64,000 nt of DNA from Burkholderia cenocepacia (GCF_900446215.1 NZ_UAQZ01000007.1:599925-663924); one strand, 5' to 3'. Counted from the stretch's first letter, positions 1 to 9,230 are shown. Translations and numbers: made by a program. The notes: generated by a model from the sequence alone, not told the origin.

Positions 1-1394
1 ACCTCGTCGCCGGCGCCGGGCGGCAGCCGCCGCGTGATCGGAATCGATGCGAACGAGCACAGCCCGACCACCACGAATGCCGGCCAGAAATCCGACCACA
101 CCATCGCCTGATGGCCCTGGAGCCAGTGCGACACGTGCAGCACGAGGCCGGCCACCGTCACGCCGAGGCCGAGCGACATCTGCTGCACGACGCTGCCGAG
201 GCTCGTCGCGCGGCCTGCGTCGCGCGGCGAGATGTCCGCATAGATCATCGAATTCAGGCTCGTGAACTGCAGCGCGGGGAAGATGCCGCCGACGAGCACG
301 ATCATCCAGATCGCCCAGGTGGCCATGCCGGGATGGAACACGCCATACGCGGCGATCGCGAGGCCCGCGAACGCCGCGTTGTAGATCAGCACGGTACGAA
401 AGCCGAAGCGGCGCAGCGTATGGGTGGCCGTCGAGCGGCTGACCGCGCCGCCGAGCGCGGACGCGCACGTGATCAGGCCGGAATGGAACGCGCTCATGCC
501 GAGCCCTTCCTGCAGCGCGAGCGGCAGCAGGAACGGCACCGCGCCGAGGCCGATGCGGAACAGCGACCCGCCGACGACGCTCGCGTGGTACGTCGGGATC
601 TTCAGGAAACTGAGGTCGAGCACGGGGCGCTCCTTGCGGCGCGCGTACGGCACGTACAGCGCGAGCATCGCGGCGCCGGCCGCGCACATGAGGATGGCGT
701 TCGAGCGCGACGTGAGCGAACCGTCGATCAGCGTGAGGCCCATCAGCAGCAGCGCCGCGCCGCTGGCCGACAGCAGGAAGCCGAACCAGTCGAGCGGCCC
801 CGGATCGGGCTCGTGCGTGTTCGCGATGTGCTTGCTCGCGAGGTAGATCCCGTAGATGCCGATCGGCACGTTGATGAAGAAGATCATCCGCCAGTGCAGA
901 TAGGTCGTGATGAAGCCGCCGACGAGCGGCCCGACCGTGGGCCCGAACAGCGCGGGAATCGCGAGGTAGTTCATCGCGCGCACGAGATCGGAGCGTGGCA
1001 CCGCGCGGAAGATGATGATGCGGCCGACCGGCACCATCATCGCGCCGCCGACGCCCTGTATGAAGCGCGCGAACGTGAGCACGCCGAGGGAGTTGGACGC
1101 CGCGCACATCAGCGAGCCGACGACGAAGATGCCGATCGCGGTGCGGAACACGGCGCGCGCGCTGAAGCGGTCGGCGAGCCAGCCGCAGATCGGGATGAAC
1201 ACGCCGAGGCCGACCACGTAAGCCGTGATCGCGATGTTCAGTGTGACGGGGCTGTGCCCGAAGTCCCTCGCCATCGCGGGCAGCGCGGTGACGATGATGT
1301 TCGCGTCGACGCTTTCCATGAACAACGCACAGGCAACGATGAGCGGTGCTAGAAAGACGGGCGACATGGGCTGGGCGCGCGGTAAAGACGTCAT
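1..1394 (-). CDS. DHA2-type MFS drug exporter (C-terminus cut by window start)
   Basis: Reading leftward from ATG 1394 the frame is open to base 1, so the C-terminus is missing. The product is a polytopic inner-membrane protein of the major facilitator superfamily, drug:H+ antiporter-2 group (EmrB/QacA type). The first helix contains F-M-E-S-V-D-A-N, equivalent to the family's helix-1 L-D-x-T-[IV]-[VI]-N segment. This is followed by a cytoplasmic-loop motif (G-W-L-A-D-R-F) and the antiporter motif C region (G-P-T-V-G-P-L-V-G-G-F). Fourteen helices would be expected, and the visible part covers most of them. It is divergent from a TetR gene at 1808, the usual arrangement for a repressor-controlled efflux pump. 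The substrate cannot be told from sequence. Confidence 0.9.
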   Translation of the reverse strand, partial: MTSLPRAQPMSPVFLAPLIVACALFMESVDANIIVTALPAMARDFGHSPVTLNIAITAYVVGLGVFIPICGWLADRFSARAVFRTAIGIFVVGSLMCAASNSLGVLTFARFIQGVGGAMMVPVGRIIIFRAVPRSDLVRAMNYLAIPALFGPTVGPLVGGFITTYLHWRMIFFINVPIGIYGIYLASKHIANTHEPDPGPLDWFGFLLSASGAALLLMGLTLIDGSLTSRSNAILMCAAGAAMLALYVPYARRKERPVLDLSFLKIPTYHASVVGGSLFRIGLGAVPFLLPLALQEGLGMSAFHSGLITCASALGGAVSRSTATHTLRRFGFRTVLIYNAAFAGLAIAAYGVFHPGMATWAIWMIVLVGGIFPALQFTSLNSMIYADISPRDAGRATSLGSVVQQMSLGLGVTVAGLVLHVSHWLQGHQAMVWSDFWPAFVVVGLCSFASIPITRRLPPGAGDE

Positions 1395-1807
1395 TATGCC
1401 CACAATGTGACCGTTGCGTCACGTACGACAACAGTTGTTCCGCATGTTGCAACAGTCGTCTTTTCCTGTGGATGGGGCGGAAAGAACGACTGCGCGTGGG
1501 CAAGCGACGCGTTGCTCGTGCGTGTCGAATGCGTTGCCCGACCGGTGAACGACGCAGCATCGCCGTTGCCGGGCGCGCGTGCGTTTTCGATGCCGGGCAG
1601 GCGGTCGACGCGCCCGACATTGCGATCGGGGAACGGCTTCCCGCGCGGTGCGTCGCCCACGCTTTCGCCATTCGGCGTGCGTGTCGACGCGCATGAACAC
1701 GATGAGCGGGACCGACGTCTGCCCGGTATGGCGATTCCTTTTGACGGAGTGGCGGTGCGTTTCTAGAATATGAGCGTTTGCTCATATTCGAAACTCGCAT
1801 TCCCGCC
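1395..1807. other. Divergent intergenic region between MFS exporter and TetR gene
   Basis: No supported gene. Two small palindromes lie close to the exporter start: an 11-bp one at 1428-1438 (ACAAC-A-GTTGT) and a perfect 10-bp one at 1445-1454 (TGTTGCAACA). Both are candidate regulator sites for the exporter. The strong inverted repeat next to the TetR gene is listed separately. Overlapping open frames here have the codon character of shadows and no ribosome binding sites. Confidence 0.6.
1766..1789. promoter_or_regulatory. Operator-like inverted repeat in front of the TetR gene
   Basis: Perfect 10-bp arms GAATATGAGC and GCTCATATTC are separated by GTTT. The repeat ends 18 bp before the TetR start codon, a position where bound repressor would block its own promoter or leader. 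TetR proteins bind such short palindromes as dimers, so autoregulation by the adjacent repressor is inferred. Confidence 0.65.
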
Positions 1808-2437
1808 ATGTCCGACTCGTCTTCGCGCATCCCGCTGTCGCCCCGCAAGGCGCCGCGCCAGCGCCGCTCGGTGGCCACCGTCGATGCGATCGTCGAGGCC
1901 GCCGCGCGCATTCTGGAGCGCGACGGCTTCGACGGCTACACGACGAATGCGGTCGCCGCGCTGGCCGGCGTGAGCATCGGTTCCCTCTATCAATACTTTC
2001 CGAACCGCGATGCGCTGACCGCTGCGCTTGTCGAGCGCGAGAGTGCGCATCTGCTCGACGACGTCGACCGGGCGGCCGCGCTGTCGTCGTGCGACGACGT
2101 GCTGCGCACGCTGGTGCGCGGGGCCGTCGCGCACCAGATGCGCCGGCCGGTGCTCGCGCGGCTGATCGATTTCGAGGAGGCGCGGCTGCCGCTCGGTGCG
2201 CGCAACGCGCGCGTCGTCGACCGCATCCACTCGACCTTGCTGCATGCGCTCGGGTTGCGCGATGCGCCGCGCGTCGCCGCGCCAGACGTGATTGCGCACG
2301 ATCTGCTCGCGATCGTGAAAGGCATCGTCGATGCGGCGGGCGCGCGCGGCGAAACCGATGCGCACGCGCTCGAAGCGCGGGCGTGGCGGGCGGTGCGCGG
2401 TTATCTCCGGGAATCGCGCGAATCGAAACTTGCTTGA
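1808..2437 (+). CDS. TetR-family transcriptional repressor
   Basis: A 209-residue protein starting at ATG 1808 (M-S-D-S-S). A TTG start 30 bp upstream is rejected because it lies inside the inverted repeat and has no ribosome binding site. The N-terminal helix-turn-helix is typical: [10 protein letters not shown], then [20 protein letters not shown]. The C-terminal half is the variable ligand and dimerisation domain. It lies divergent to the MFS exporter (start 1394) and very probably represses it and itself in response to an unknown, likely toxic, ligand. The length is normal for the family. Confidence 0.9.
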   Translation: MSDSSSRIPLSPRKAPRQRRSVATVDAIVEAAARILERDGFDGYTTNAVAALAGVSIGSLYQYFPNRDALTAALVERESAHLLDDVDRAAALSSCDDVLRTLVRGAVAHQMRRPVLARLIDFEEARLPLGARNARVVDRIHSTLLHALGLRDAPRVAAPDVIAHDLLAIVKGIVDAAGARGETDAHALEARAWRAVRGYLRESRESKLA

Positions 2438-2573
2438 GATGCATGTTTCGTGCGACAGTCGGACCCATTCGCACCACAACATGACGCGTATCGATCGAAG
2501 GCCATCGAGACGAACGCGCGCGCGAACGAGACCTCGTGCCGATCCACTCACCATCGAAAGGAGGGGACACGCC

Positions 2574-4292
2574 ATGACGTCACGTCGTGCCGCACCGCTT
2601 GCATCTCGCTTCTCGTCGCGTCAGTCACCGCCCGCGCCGCGTCTGCGCTGGGCCGCCGCACTGGCCATCGCGTATCTCGCCGTCGCCGGCTGCGCCGCGC
2701 AGGCCGACAATGCGAACCAGGCCGCCGCGCAAGCGGTCGGCCAGTCCGCGATACCGGCTACCACCGCAGCGGCTGCCGCTCCCGCGTCGGGCACGCTGCC
2801 GCCGCCGCCGAGCCAGCTCTACGGCGATCTGTTCGTCGCGGTGCAGACCGCGCAGCTCTATCCCGACCAGAAGACCTTCGTCGACGCAACGCCCGATACC
2901 GACCCCGCGACGATCGTGCAGTTGTATCAGCAACAGAAATCGCAGCCGGGCTTCTCGCTGAAGGCGTTCGTCGACCAGCATTTCACGCCGCCCCCGGCAG
3001 GCGGCGTGACGCCGCCGCCGAACCAGACGCTGCGCCAGCACATCGACTGGCTGTGGCCGCAGCTCACGCGCACGAGCGTCACGGTGCCCCAGTACAGTTC
3101 GCTGATTCCGATGCCGAAGCCGTACGTCGTGCCGGGTGGCCGTTTCCGCGAAGGGTACTACTGGGATACCTATTTCACGATGCTCGGGTTGCAGGTGTCG
3201 GGGCGCGAGGATCTCGTCGACGACATGCTCGACAACTTTGCATACCTGATCGATACGGTCGGCCACATCCCGAACGGCAATCGCACGTACTACGCGAGCC
3301 GCTCGCAGCCGCCGTTCTTCGCGTACATGGTCACGCTCGCCGCGCAGGTCGAGGGCGACAAGGTCTACCAGAAATACCTGCCGGCGCTGCGCAAGGAACA
3401 TGCGTACTGGATGCAGGGCGAGACCACGACGCCGCGCGGGCAGGCGGCGCGCCACGTGGTCGCGATGCCCGACGGCGCCGTGCTGAACCGCTACTGGGAT
3501 GCGAGCGATACGCCGCGCGACGAGTCGTATCTGGAGGACGTGACGACCGCGAAGTCGGTGCCGTCCCGACCGGCGAACGAGGTGTACCGCGACCTGCGCG
3601 CGGGCGCCGAAAGCGGCTGGGACTACAGCTCGCGGTGGTTCGGCGACGGCAAGACGCTCGCGACGATCCGCACGACGTCGATCGTGCCGGTCGACCTGAA
3701 CAGCCTGATGTTCCATCTCGAGACGACGATCGTGAAGGGCTGCGCGGTCACGCGCGACATCGCATGCGTGGCCGATTTTTCAGCGCGCGCGGGCAAGCGT
3801 GCGGCTGCGATCAATCATTACCTGTGGAACCGTCGCGGCTACTATGGCGACTACGACTGGCAGTTGCGCAAGCCGCGCGACGGCGTGACGGCGGCCGCGC
3901 TGTATCCGTTGTTTGCAGGCGTCGCGTGGCCGGAGCGTGCGAAGGCGACCGCGCGCGAAGTGCGCAAGACGCTGCTGCAGCCGGGCGGTCTCGCGACGAC
4001 GACCGAGAACACGGGCCAGCAATGGGATGCGCCGAACGGCTGGGCGCCGCTGCAGTGGATCGCGATCGACGGGCTGCGCCGTTATGGCGAACCGGCGCTC
4101 GCGAAGGACATCGGCACGCGTTTCCTGTCCGACGTGAAGCATGTGTATGCGACCGAAGGCAAGCTCGTCGAGAAGTACGTGGTCGAGGGTACCGGCACGG
4201 GCGGCGGAGGCGGCGGCGAATATCCGTTGCAGGACGGCTTCGGCTGGACCAACGGCGTCACGCTGAAACTGCTCGGGCTGTACGGCGAGTAA
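2574..4292 (+). CDS. treA: Exported alpha,alpha-trehalase (GH37), putative lipoprotein
   Basis: A 572-residue glycoside hydrolase family 37 enzyme that splits trehalose into two glucose molecules in the periplasm. The start at ATG 2574 is preceded by AAAGGAGGGG. The N-terminus has a hydrophobic segment ending in V-A-G-C, a lipobox with Cys40. Trehalase signature 1 begins at Pro187 ([14 protein letters not shown]) and signature 2 at Gln483 ([10 protein letters not shown]). The catalytic acid is in S-G-W-D-Y-S-S-R-W and the base in [10 protein letters not shown], preceded by a run of glycines as in TreA. It converges with an OprB-type sugar porin, which could supply its substrate, although that link is inference. 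The extended N-terminus before the lipobox is longer than usual. Confidence 0.93.
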   Translation: MTSRRAAPLASRFSSRQSPPAPRLRWAAALAIAYLAVAGCAAQADNANQAAAQAVGQSAIPATTAAAAAPASGTLPPPPSQLYGDLFVAVQTAQLYPDQKTFVDATPDTDPATIVQLYQQQKSQPGFSLKAFVDQHFTPPPAGGVTPPPNQTLRQHIDWLWPQLTRTSVTVPQYSSLIPMPKPYVVPGGRFREGYYWDTYFTMLGLQVSGREDLVDDMLDNFAYLIDTVGHIPNGNRTYYASRSQPPFFAYMVTLAAQVEGDKVYQKYLPALRKEHAYWMQGETTTPRGQAARHVVAMPDGAVLNRYWDASDTPRDESYLEDVTTAKSVPSRPANEVYRDLRAGAESGWDYSSRWFGDGKTLATIRTTSIVPVDLNSLMFHLETTIVKGCAVTRDIACVADFSARAGKRAAAINHYLWNRRGYYGDYDWQLRKPRDGVTAAALYPLFAGVAWPERAKATAREVRKTLLQPGGLATTTENTGQQWDAPNGWAPLQWIAIDGLRRYGEPALAKDIGTRFLSDVKHVYATEGKLVEKYVVEGTGTGGGGGGEYPLQDGFGWTNGVTLKLLGLYGE

Positions 4293-4340
4293 TGCGCGGT
4301 GCGCGGCGCGGGCCGCGTGCCCACACGGCGAGCAATCGCA

Positions 4341-4380
4341 CGGGCCGGACCGTCGCGCAAGCGGCCGTCCGGCCCGCGTT
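4341..4380 (+). terminator. Intrinsic terminator-like hairpin after trehalase
   Basis: CGGGCCGGAC at 4341-4350 pairs with GTCCGGCCCG at 4367-4376, followed on the plus strand by CGTTTT. It lies between two convergent genes. The T-run favours plus-strand termination. Confidence 0.6.
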
Positions 4381-4395
4381 TTCATGCGGCGCGCG

Positions 4396-5883
4396 TCAGA
4401 ACGTGATCGTCGTGCGCACGCCGACCACCGTCTCGTCGCCGATGCGCGCGCCGGCCGCGTTCGGGTTCGGGATGCCGCCGCCCGGACGGAAGAAGTGCTG
4501 CAGGTCGGCCTGCACCTGCCACCACGGCGCGACCTGGTACTGGTAGGTCGCTTCGATGACGGTTTCCGCGCGGCGCACCGGATAGCCGGGCGTCGTGTAC
4601 ACGCCGGTATCGCCGTCGAGGCCGCGCGCATGCGAGCCGATCTTCGCGTAGCCGATCGCGATGCCGGCGACGTCGTTGTCGCGTCCGGCGAACGGCGCCT
4701 TCAGCGTCACGCCGGCGTTGGCCGCGAAATCGACGACGTTGCGGTCGCCCGGCGAACCCATCACGCGCGCGAACACGCCGACCGAACGCGGGCTGTCGGC
4801 GGACGGCCGCCACACCATCTGGTCCGCGACCGCATAGAAGCCGTAGTTGCCGCGATGCGTGGCCGGTGTGCCGTTGCTCGCCGGATCGGCGAGCGACAGC
4901 CCGTCGGTGCCGTAGCGCGGATCGTCCGCGTGCTGCGAGTGATACCAGAAGCCGAGCTTGTACGTGCCGGGCAGGCCGGCCGGCTGCGGGGCCTTCGGGT
5001 CGGCGGGCGGCGCGTTCAGCGCGTACTGCACCTCGCCGATCACGAACGCGCCGCTGCGCAGGTTGAAGTTGGTGCCGTGTGCGTTCAGCGCCTGGGCGTC
5101 GCCGTCGGTGCGGCCGGCCGGGTTGCCGTCGAACACGCCGACCATCGCGGTCCACGCATCGGCCGGCTTCACGCGCAGCCGCACGCCGAGCGACGACAGC
5201 GGGTACGCGGGGCCGCCGGACGGCAGATCGGTGGACGGCAGCACGGGCCAGCCGAACGTCGCGTTCATGAACGTCGCCGCGTTCTGGCTCACCATGAATT
5301 CCTGGTCGACGCTCTGCTGGCCGACTTTCACGTCGACCTTGCCGTCGAGCAGCGACTGCTGGTACCAGAGTTCCCATAGGCGCGTGGTCGAGTTCGCCTC
5401 GATGCCGGTGGCGGTCTGCAACGTCTGCAGGTAGCGCTGCGTGAGGTTGGTGCCGTGGATCTGCAGCCCCGACACGTTGAACGTGCCGCCCGGCAGGCCG
5501 ACCGCCTTGCCGGTGTCGACGTTGAAACCGAATTGCGTGAGCCCCTGGTATGCGCCGCCGCGACCCGTGCCGCCGGACGTGTTGTACAGGTACTCGCTGG
5601 TCTCCTGCAGGCTCAGCGTGACGCCGTGCTCGTCGAGCACGTCACGCAGGCCACCCATGTTGCCGAGCAGGTTCGAGCGCTCCCAGAAGCCGGTCGGAGC
5701 GGGCGCGGCAGCATCGGCGGCCTGTTGCGCGGGGGCGGCGGCATCGCTCGCGCCGGCTGCCGGTTCGGCAGCGGCGGGCGACGATGCCTGCGCGAATGCG
5801 GGCGCGGCGGCGAGCGACAGCAGCAGCGCGGTGAGCGCATCGAGGCGGCGCTTGCGCGGGACGGGTGCGAGGTGATTCTTCAT
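4396..5883 (-). CDS. OprB-family carbohydrate-selective outer-membrane porin
   Basis: A 495-residue protein from ATG 5883. An in-frame upstream start at 5946 is less likely, because only the ATG at 5883 opens directly into a signal peptide (K-N-H-L-A-P-V-P-R-K-R-R, hydrophobic core, A-P-A-F-A|Q-A). After an Ala/Pro-rich linker comes the OprB start, with F-W-E-R-S-N-L-L-G-N-M-G-G-L-R-D-V-L-D. Further OprB features are L-W-E-L-W-Y-Q-Q and G-Q-Q-S-V-D-Q-E-F. The end is a beta-barrel-like R-T-T-I-T-F with C-terminal Phe, as required for barrel insertion. It is probably a 16-stranded sugar channel. It is convergent with trehalase and lies 90 bp downstream of a small membrane-protein gene on the same strand. 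Confidence 0.9.
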   Translation of the reverse strand: MKNHLAPVPRKRRLDALTALLLSLAAAPAFAQASSPAAAEPAAGASDAAAPAQQAADAAAPAPTGFWERSNLLGNMGGLRDVLDEHGVTLSLQETSEYLYNTSGGTGRGGAYQGLTQFGFNVDTGKAVGLPGGTFNVSGLQIHGTNLTQRYLQTLQTATGIEANSTTRLWELWYQQSLLDGKVDVKVGQQSVDQEFMVSQNAATFMNATFGWPVLPSTDLPSGGPAYPLSSLGVRLRVKPADAWTAMVGVFDGNPAGRTDGDAQALNAHGTNFNLRSGAFVIGEVQYALNAPPADPKAPQPAGLPGTYKLGFWYHSQHADDPRYGTDGLSLADPASNGTPATHRGNYGFYAVADQMVWRPSADSPRSVGVFARVMGSPGDRNVVDFAANAGVTLKAPFAGRDNDVAGIAIGYAKIGSHARGLDGDTGVYTTPGYPVRRAETVIEATYQYQVAPWWQVQADLQHFFRPGGGIPNPNAAGARIGDETVVGVRTTITF

Positions 5884-5973
5884 TTGGGTTCCGTTGGCAG
5901 TTTGATTAGTTTGGCTGAAGAAACGGGAACGTGATGCGGGACGCATGGCGAGACGGCCCGCACGGAGCAGGGC

Positions 5974-6240
5974 TTACGGCAGCCAGCCGCCGACACGCCA
6001 GACCTGCGCGAAGCCGACGCGCGGCGCGACCGAGCACAGCAGCGCGGCGAGCGCGAGCGCGGCCGCCGTCGCGGCGATCAGCACGCAATCGAGCGGGCGG
6101 GGCGCCGTCGGCACGTGGGCGAGGGCCCGGCCGCGCCAGCGGCTGAATGCCCGGGCGAGCGGCGAGCGGCCGGAAAAAGAGCGGTCGCACGCGACGTGTA
6201 CGACGCGCTTGAGCTTGACCGCGAACGATTGAACGAACAT
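5974..6240 (-). CDS. Small putative membrane protein upstream of the porin gene
   Basis: An 88-residue frame from ATG 6240 with a good ribosome binding site (GGAGG, 7 bp before the start). The N-terminal half is basic. Residues of about 52-70 form one hydrophobic segment (L-I-A-A-T-A-A-A-L-A-L-A-A-L-L), followed by a short C-terminal tail ending G-G-W-L-P. It may be co-transcribed with the OprB gene 90 bp downstream. No family is recognised. The ribosome binding site and hydrophobic segment argue that it is real, but a chance frame in GC-rich DNA is possible. Confidence 0.5.
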   Translation of the reverse strand: MFVQSFAVKLKRVVHVACDRSFSGRSPLARAFSRWRGRALAHVPTAPRPLDCVLIAATAAALALAALLCSVAPRVGFAQVWRVGGWLP

Positions 6241-6788
6241 GACGCTGCCTCCGTTCCGTCCGGCGGACGCCGGACGACGTGATCGAGCGCGGGTGCGTGA
6301 CGCGGCCTGCGATCGGAGGATGGAACATAACGGAGCGTGCGACTGCCGAACCGGCGATGGCCGGCCCGGATGGAGGCGCGCTAACCCGACGAGTGCGAGC
6401 TAGCGGCGAAAGACATGCGTCTGGCTGCTATCTCGCGATGGCTTGGCCGGCCTGGACCGGCATCGAACTGCAACTAGAGCATGTATCCACGGAGGGACTC
6501 CCGTGATGAATTGGGGCGGATTGTAGTCGCGACTTTTGCTGCGGCGCAAGTAGAAAACGCATGACGGTTGCGCCGTGTGGTGTGCGCGTCGCGGCGGGCC
6601 AGGGCCGCCACACCCCCGCCCGGCAACGGCAAAGCGGGTGGTTGCGCGTTGCGCCGCACCGTTGCGTGCACGCATCGGCGCGCGATCGCGTCATCGCCCG
6701 CTGAAAGGTTTCGGTACGTCAATTCGAGGGCAAATCTTTCAGTTGCGTCATGCGGGAAATTTATTTCGAAAAACGGGGTATCGAGGGG
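6241..6788. other. Intergenic stretch without a supported gene
   Basis: About 550 bp between the small membrane-protein gene and the promoter of the NRAMP leader. The open frames here are arginine-rich shadows without ribosome binding sites. It must hold the promoter of the minus-strand porin operon, but I cannot place it with confidence. Confidence 0.5.
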
Positions 6789-6818
6789 TTGACTTCACTT
6801 TCGCGCGGTCCATAGAAT
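6789..6818 (+). promoter_or_regulatory. Sigma-70 promoter of the NRAMP-transporter leader
   Basis: TTGACT (6789-6794) and TAGAAT (6813-6818) are separated by 18 bp in a locally AT-rich context. Transcription would begin near 6825, giving a leader of about 760 nt before the transporter start at 7584. Confidence 0.6.
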
Positions 6819-7152
6819 CCGCCATCTTCACTCTTGGGGCCGCCGCCTTGGACGCCTGCAGTAGTCGATCTTCGAACGAAATTTCCGCCTGAGCGACCGA
6901 CGTCCGCGCCTCATCGAAGCCGCCGTTTGTCTCCCGGGCAAACGGTGCGCGCAGCAGTATTTCCGCAGCAACTCCCTACGTGCACCCTGATTCGCGCCGG
7001 TTAGCGTGATGCGTTCTCGCATGCGTTGTCCGGTTTCACCGCCGCCTGGCAGGCGGCCGCGTTCGCGCATCCGTTTCCCGGGCGCGCGAATGCCGGCCCG
7101 CACGCCGGACGGCGGTCAACCGTGTTCCCCGGAACACCGTACAGGAGCCGCC

Positions 7153-7239
7153 ATGAACGACAGTGACAGTTGTCCCTTATGCCCGCTGCATACGCAGACC
7201 CTTTTGAACCCGGGTCGCGGGGACACGCCGGCCGACTAG
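7153..7239 (+). CDS. Leader peptide candidate (28 aa, Cys-rich start)
   Basis: A short frame at ATG 7153 preceded by ACAGGAGCCGCC, a good ribosome binding site. The peptide begins M-N-D-S-D-S-C-P-L-C-P-L-H and ends G-D-T-P-A-D. C-P-L-C-P-L-H is a possible metal ligand set, and the prolines could stall translation. It sits about 330 nt into the transporter leader. It may be a regulatory upstream peptide rather than a functional protein. Confidence 0.4.
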   Translation: MNDSDSCPLCPLHTQTLLNPGRGDTPAD

Positions 7240-7322
7240 CCTGACACGTCGTTCAGGCCGCTGGCTGGCCCCGCGCCCACGACGCGGCCGGCACGCCTGC
7301 CGTCGCCGCACGGAGCCAGACC

Positions 7323-7460
7323 ATGAACTTCGGCCTTCTGCTGTCGACCCTTCCGCACGTCACGGAATCGCGCCCCCACTACGACGCGATGCTGACGCTC
7401 GACGCCCGTCCGCGGGTGTTCTCCCGCCTGCTGAACCAGTTGAAAGCGTTGATCCGCTGA
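7323..7460 (+). CDS. Leader peptide candidate (45 aa) before the NRAMP gene
   Basis: ATG 7323 follows GGAGCCAGACC. The 45-residue product starts M-N-F-G-L-L-L-S-T-L-P-H and ends L-K-A-L-I-R. It has a short hydrophobic start and an amphipathic basic tail. The stop lies 123 bp before the transporter start, and the intervening DNA can fold into at least two hairpins. I do not recognise a family. Confidence 0.4.
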   Translation: MNFGLLLSTLPHVTESRPHYDAMLTLDARPRVFSRLLNQLKALIR

Positions 7461-7583
7461 AAGAGACACGCCGAGCGCGCCTCGGCATGCGCACGTGCGG
7501 CCGCCTTCGAGCGGCCGTCCCGCGCGCATCCCAAGGTCGCACGCTCATCGAATCGCATAACCCTTAGCCGTACGGAACACATC

Positions 7584-9230
7584 ATGTCCACGCCCTCCAA
7601 CGTCTCTCCACCGATCGCGGTCGACCGCAGCGCCGTGCTCGACGACGCCCACCTGGGCGACATCCGCGGTGCGCTCGGCACGATCCCGCACCACGACACC
7701 GGCGCACGCGGCACGTGGTGGGCGCGCCTGCGTACGCTGCTCGCGATCATCGGCCCGGGCCTGATCGTGATGGTCGGCGACAACGACGCCGGCGCATTCG
7801 GCACCTATACGCAGGCCGGCCAGAACTACGGCACGACGCTGCTGTGGACGCTGCTGCTGCTCGTGCCCGTGCTGTACGTGAACCAGGAAATGGTGCTGCG
7901 CCTCGGCGCGGTCACGGGCGTCGGCCATGCGCGGCTGATCTTCGAACGCTTCGGCAAGTTCTGGGGCGCGTTCAGCGTGATCGACCTGTTCCTGCTCAAC
8001 GCGCTGACCATCGTCACCGAATTCATCGGCATCACGTTCGTGCTGGATTTCTTCGGATTGCCGAAGGTGGCCGGCGTGTGCGTGGCCGCCGCGCTGACGA
8101 TGGCCGCGGTCAGTACCGGCGATTTCCGGCGCTTCGAGCGGTTCGCGATCGGGCTGTGCGTGCTGAGCCTTCTGCTCGTGCCGGTGCTCGTGTCGATCCA
8201 CCCGCCCGTCGCGCAGATGACGCGCGATTTCTTCGTGCCGAACTGGCCCGCGCACGCGAAGCTGTCGGACGTGATGCTGCTCGTGATCGGGATCGTCGGC
8301 ACCACGGTCGCGCCGTGGCAGTTGTTCTTCCAGCAGAGCTACGTGATCGACAAGCGCATCACGCCGCGCTTCATGAAGTATGAAAAAGCCGATCTTTGGA
8401 TCGGCATCGCGTTCGTGCTGGTCGGCGCGGTCGCGATGATCGGCTTCAGCTCGGCGCTGTTCGGCGGCCATCCGGAAGCCGGCAACTTCACCGACGCGGG
8501 CGGCATCATCGCCGGCCTCGAGAAGTATGCGGGCCGCACGAGCGCGACGCTGTTCGCGATCGCGCTGCTCGACGCGTGCATCATCGGCGCGGCGGCCGTG
8601 TCGCTGTCGACCGCGTACGCGATCGGCGACGTGTTCAAGATCCGTCACTCGCTGCACCGCGGCGTGACCGACGCGAAGGGCTTCTATCTCGTCTACTTCG
8701 GCATCGTCGCGGCGGCGGCCACACTCGTGCTGATTCCGGGCAGCCCGCTCGGCCTGTTGACCGAAGCCGTGCAGACGCTGGCCGGCGTGCTGCTGCCGAG
8801 CGCGACGGTGTTCCTGCTCGTGCTGTGCAACGACCGTCAGGTGCTTGGGCCATGGGTCAACTCGACGAAGCTCAACGTGTTCACGGGCGCGGTGATCTGG
8901 GTGCTGGTGCTGCTGTCGATCATCCTGACCGCGTCGGTGATGTATCCGGACATCAGCGGGGAGGCGATCGTCGACGTGCTGGTGGGCGGCACCGTGCTCG
9001 CCATCGCCGGCTATCTCGCGACGGTGCTGATTCGCCGCAACAAGCGCGTCGTCGAGCCGGCCGTCGATCGTTCGCTGCGCGACACGTGGCGCATGCCGCC
9101 GCTCGACACGCTCGAGCCGCAGAACATGACGCTCGCGACGCGGATCTGGATGGCCGTGCTGCGCGGCTATCTGGTGATTGCGGTCGGGCTCGTGATCGTA
9201 AAGGTCGTGCAGATGACGCTGCTGAAGTAA
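7584..9230 (+). CDS. NRAMP-family divalent-cation transporter with altered metal-site motifs
   Basis: A 548-residue inner-membrane protein with about 11-12 hydrophobic helices and the NRAMP fold start G-P-G-L-I-V-M-V-G. Where typical MntH/NRAMP proteins have Asp-Pro-Gly-Asn in helix 1, this one has Asp68-Ala-Gly-Ala71. Where helix 6 normally has Met-Pro-His-Asn, it has Ala243-Pro-Trp-Gln246. The Met is the ligand that favours Mn/Fe over Mg and Ca, so its loss suggests a different substrate. The distant NRMT clade was shown to carry Mg2+, but membership of that clade is inferred here. The N-terminus has a polar extension of about 45 residues. The gene is alone behind a long leader and followed by a hairpin terminator. 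An MntH name would be misleading. Confidence 0.85.
   Translation: MSTPSNVSPPIAVDRSAVLDDAHLGDIRGALGTIPHHDTGARGTWWARLRTLLAIIGPGLIVMVGDNDAGAFGTYTQAGQNYGTTLLWTLLLLVPVLYVNQEMVLRLGAVTGVGHARLIFERFGKFWGAFSVIDLFLLNALTIVTEFIGITFVLDFFGLPKVAGVCVAAALTMAAVSTGDFRRFERFAIGLCVLSLLLVPVLVSIHPPVAQMTRDFFVPNWPAHAKLSDVMLLVIGIVGTTVAPWQLFFQQSYVIDKRITPRFMKYEKADLWIGIAFVLVGAVAMIGFSSALFGGHPEAGNFTDAGGIIAGLEKYAGRTSATLFAIALLDACIIGAAAVSLSTAYAIGDVFKIRHSLHRGVTDAKGFYLVYFGIVAAAATLVLIPGSPLGLLTEAVQTLAGVLLPSATVFLLVLCNDRQVLGPWVNSTKLNVFTGAVIWVLVLLSIILTASVMYPDISGEAIVDVLVGGTVLAIAGYLATVLIRRNKRVVEPAVDRSLRDTWRMPPLDTLEPQNMTLATRIWMAVLRGYLVIAVGLVIVKVVQMTLLK

Larger units (their letters stand above)
6825..7583 (+). promoter_or_regulatory. Long structured 5' leader with two small ORFs
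   Basis: The leader holds small ORFs at 7153-7239 and 7323-7460, each with a ribosome binding site. GC-rich hairpins lie between the second ORF and the transporter: GCCGA/TCGGC arms near 7470-7487, and CGGCCG repeats near 7499-7515. The arrangement resembles metal- or peptide-sensing leaders such as those of mgtA/mgtC. I could not match the conserved core of the M-box or yybP-ykoY riboswitches. Regulatory function is inferred from length and layout. Confidence 0.4.

Noticed and set aside
111..1352. A 413-codon plus-strand frame opposite the MFS gene
   Set aside because: His/Arg/Ala/Glu-rich shadow. The opposite strand encodes an unmistakable membrane transporter.
6825..7583. M-box or yybP-ykoY riboswitch
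   Set aside because: The leader position invited it, but I could not find the conserved core of either class. It is kept only as an unclassified leader.
7584..9230. Naming the transporter MntH
   Set aside because: Both signature metal-site motifs of MntH are altered, so a Mn2+-transporter name would claim too much.
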